Assembly (NCBI RefSeq): GCF_001723175.1
Contig: NC_064653.1
Span: 2,480,001 to 2,544,000, forward strand
Length of the DNA stretch: 64,000 nt
Reading direction: 5' to 3'
Origin: Penicillium oxalicum
Lineage: Eukaryota > Ascomycota > Eurotiomycetes > Eurotiales > Aspergillaceae
Position 1 is the first letter of the stretch. The number at the start of each line of letters is the position of its first letter. Below the pieces are notes generated by a model. That model made no database searches. It was given only the letters and a program-made list of their open reading frames with translations, and was not told the origin of the DNA. This document shows, one piece after another, positions 61,039-64,000 of this stretch. Made by a program: the position numbers and the translations under genes.

Positions 61039-61958
61039 ACATGGTCTGACGGAATTGAGTGCCACCATTGACTTTGTTATGGTTGACGCTGGGCCGTCGT
61101 CTCCAGGCGCCGCGTGAAAAGGCCAGGCGATTGACCAATCTCGACGCTCAAGCTCCATGATTCTGCCTATTTGGCGCACACTGCTGCGCACTGGATGCTG
61201 AGCATTCTCGCAATCTATGCCTGGGTTCCAGGACCGTCACTGTCAAGACCTGCAGTGATTTCTCCCAGATGTGCTTCCCAGGCCTCCAGCAGGCTGTCTC
61301 CTGCGAAATGGTTTCCACCAAAATTGAGGACAGCTTGCACCGAAACCTCTCATTCTGGGAATTGTGGTAAATCGTCTCCCCAAGTGAGTCAAACGACTGG
61401 CTCACATGGCCGGCGAATCCCAGTTTTGCTACTTTGACGGCCCGCCGGATTGCTACATCCTTGCGTGTCTACCGCTGGATGGTTCTGTCATCTGTTTGCC
61501 ACCTTTGATGTCTTTAATGTTCACTCGGATAACAGAGGGAGTGGCCAATATGTACTAGTATACAAGAGCGCTTTCTGATTTCTTCCGTTGTTTCGCCTAC
61601 CGAGGCTACAACGAGATCTAGTATGGGATGATCCAGTCAAGGCCTCGTCTGGGCGGGGGCGGATGGCTGTGAAATTGTCGTTGGATGTTCGGGACCTAGT
61701 CGAAGAATCATCCGATCCCAACCCTTTGCCAAACCAGGTCAAAGGCACCTGACAGCACCGTCGGTCCCCAAGTTCTTTTCATGATACGGCCTGCCTGTAC
61801 TCTACTTTCTTTCCAAACTATGTATGTACATGAACCAGAATGGCTTCTGCTTTGTCCGAGTAGAGTGCCCTGCCGCTGTGTTCACCGGTCGATTAGCCCT
61901 CGTTTTACGGATTGTATTTTGATTTATAGTCAATGGCAAGTGATACACATCAAGGAAC

Positions 61959-62005
<47 letters not shown>

Positions 62006-64000
62006 CGCGTATGATACAGGTGGATGGTATTGTCAAGAGGACTATTGTCGGAGCCTGCCGCTACGTTGCATGATTCTGTCGTCGCGAATCGCTGGAGTGA
62101 GAGATTGTGTTTGGAACGCATACCGTTGCTGCCCGTCTCGGGACCGCGCAGTCCCGTCTCGCCCGGCGCCCGTGGCCCTGGTGACTAAGCATAATTTGAC
62201 CCCCGGCCTCGACTAAGTAAGTGAATACCTGGTAGGATACCCGGGGGATTCGGCTGGGAGACTTTGTGCTCGTTTGAGATGGCTGCTTGCAGGAAGGGGA
62301 ATGGAGGCAAGGCTGAGCAAGATGACTTGCTTCTTGGTTGCCACGACATGTATCACCCTTTCCAGTCATGAGAGCGTCGAGTCCGACGTCGGTAGTTGAC
62401 GACAACTACTTGTTGCCTCCGATCTTCCGGTCATCGACCAGAAGACAGGAAATGTTCTCGATGGTCGAATGCAACATTTCCCTCCCTATAAAGGGGAGAG
62501 AAAGAACGCGAACCGACCAGCAAAACACATGATCCAACGGACATGTGCGAGGTTTCGAGAACCTGGACGCAGAACGCTTGTAAGTTCTTGGCAATCTTAT
62601 GGTGGGCCAGGGGGGCCGATGTGGACGATTTGGACGGGCCCGGTTCCGTCATCTCAGTGGTAGGCGGTGGCTTTTCGAAGGTCGCGGCGATCTGTTGGTT
62701 TTTCTGGTTCATCTGCAATCTCGGTTCTGGAATGGAGGTTCCCACGTTTTCTTCGCCACCTTGGCTGAATTCTTTGGGTGATGCACCACCTAGCCACGGG
62801 CTGAGCCGAACTTGGGCCCATGGAACCAATGTTTATTTGGGTCGACTTCATCTCAAGAGTTGGGGGGTTAGAGACAATAGCACCACAGGGCTCCCACTTT
62901 GGTTGTGGGCACTCGATCTCGATGAGTCGGTCGGAGTTGTTGTAGATGCAATGGTGCCCATTCCGTGGCCTGATCATGTGCGATCATCTTCCGTCTCATT
63001 CAAGGCTTGTTCTTCACCCAGGGATGGCGATGAAGCATCATCATACGGAGCGGTCAAGCAGGGGCATTCCATGAAGAAAACGCACCTCCACGACCCGTTG
63101 TGTCCAGTCTCCATGCTCCTACGGGTGGAGACGTGGAGGTTGTGCTGCGTTGCGTCGACTGGACGAGGGATACGTCCATGCAACATGACGTTGGGCGTGA
63201 TCAGCGGCTACGAGAGACTCCCGCAAGGAGAGCCACAAAAGAGAATCCAGCCCAGCGACTTCTGGCGAGGGCGACTTGACTGGGCCACGCTCAGCACCGT
63301 CTGCATTCTGGCCGCCGCTCTGCACAGTACACCGAGTGGTCCGTCACTTTGGTCAGTAAAGTAGAATGATTCGAGTCTGGAGGCAACTCCCGCCTCTTTC
63401 TCATCGTAGAGGGGAAAGGGTGGTGGATCCCGCCAACTGACGCCGTTTCACGGCAGTGTCATCACAGTTAGTGGGACTGTGCTGGCATACAGTACTTTCT
63501 TGCAGGTGAAATCCCTCGTAAGCCCATCTGGACCTGGAGAACTGCGTCAGTCGCGGGTCTATTTTCCTCACCTCCCTCGTAATCAGTAATCACGTCATTC
63601 TGGATGCCCAAGTTTTGAAACGTTACACGCCTTGAGTGTATGAAAGGTGCCGAGAAGGTCAAAGAGCTCCGTTCATATAGAGTACCCGACGGCCCTTTTT
63701 TCACCTTGTCCACCCCCCGGACTTGTCAACAATCGGAAGAAAGTGGTCCTGAGCGTCGAGTCCCCCTTTTGAGTGATGCTCCCAGAAAGGCCATCGACAT
63801 AGAGGCAACCTCAATCTGCTCATCACCTTTGGCCTCTCATCCGTTGACATCTCTCAGCCAATGCCAAGTTGCCTTCAGCCGCTTAAGATCCCTGCTACTA
63901 ACCTCAAGAACCTCTCGGAGTCACTGCTGCGGAGTTGAAACTTTGTGTGCCTGAACGCATTACAAGGTCTGACTTCATTTCAGCGTGACTCGAACCTCCA
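61039..64000. other. 3-kb region downstream of C2H2 gene
   Basis: 3' flank of the C2H2 gene, a dinucleotide microsatellite, then sequence with one 273-codon plus-strand ATG frame (62543-63364) that has no recognisable domain and Trp-rich composition unlike its neighbours. I do not call it as a gene. The right end of the window is cut without a recognisable partial gene. Confidence 0.4.
61962..62009 (+). repeat. Microsatellite (AG)20 followed by (GC)4
   Basis: Twenty AG units at 61962-62001 run directly into alternating GC to 62009. Purine tracts of this sort can form triplex DNA, and alternating GC can form Z-DNA. Confidence 0.9.

Overview
This window is nuclear DNA of a filamentous ascomycete, most likely Eurotiales (Aspergillus/Penicillium type). 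Genes are split by short introns of about 55-120 nt with GTANGT donors and CTAAC/CTGAC-like branch sites. Gene content is typical of that group: a secreted endopolygalacturonase, a GH79 glycosidase, a hybrid histidine kinase and C2H2 regulators. The species assignment is inferred from protein style, not proven. I support 18 protein-coding genes, no rRNA, tRNA or CRISPR array, and no intact mobile element. Exon borders were read by eye; every spliced model closes in frame with canonical GT-AG introns.

1-6.3 kb: an endopolygalacturonase (+) and RLI1/ABCE1 (-), the essential ribosome-recycling ATPase, whose 5' end is cut into 20-, 25- and 12-nt exons. 7-14.4 kb: a CHD1 chromatin remodeller (+) and a C2H2 zinc-finger protein (-). 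15-21.8 kb: four minus-strand genes, namely a pyridoxal-reductase-like aldo/keto reductase, a small secreted protein, a phytanoyl-CoA-dioxygenase-family protein and a UPF0643-type protein. 23-27.3 kb: divergent splicing-factor genes PRP31 (-) and CLF1 (+) share a 524-bp gap. 27.3-31.8 kb has no supportable gene. 31.8-38 kb: a beta-propeller-like single-pass membrane protein and a GAF-type hybrid histidine kinase. 39-40.3 kb: a Rieske-type oxygenase whose Rieske cluster-binding segment is absent from the genomic sequence while the frame stays open. 42.3-51.6 kb: a four-TM membrane protein, a GH79 glycosidase, an SDR and a PEP-hydrolase-like TIM-barrel protein, all minus strand. 51.6-60.2 kb is an 8.6-kb gene-poor stretch with an 18-C run and an 18-G run. 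60.2-61 kb: a two-finger C2H2 regulator with a long AUG-containing leader. 61-64 kb holds a microsatellite and nothing convincingly coding.

Functionally the region mixes housekeeping RNA and chromatin genes (RLI1, CHD1, PRP31, CLF1) with accessory enzymes for plant-polymer breakdown and oxidoreduction. No secondary-metabolite backbone gene (PKS, NRPS or terpene cyclase) is present, so I do not propose a biosynthetic cluster. The two observations most worth following are the Rieske-less oxygenase and the microexon that encodes the first Fe-S cysteine of RLI1.
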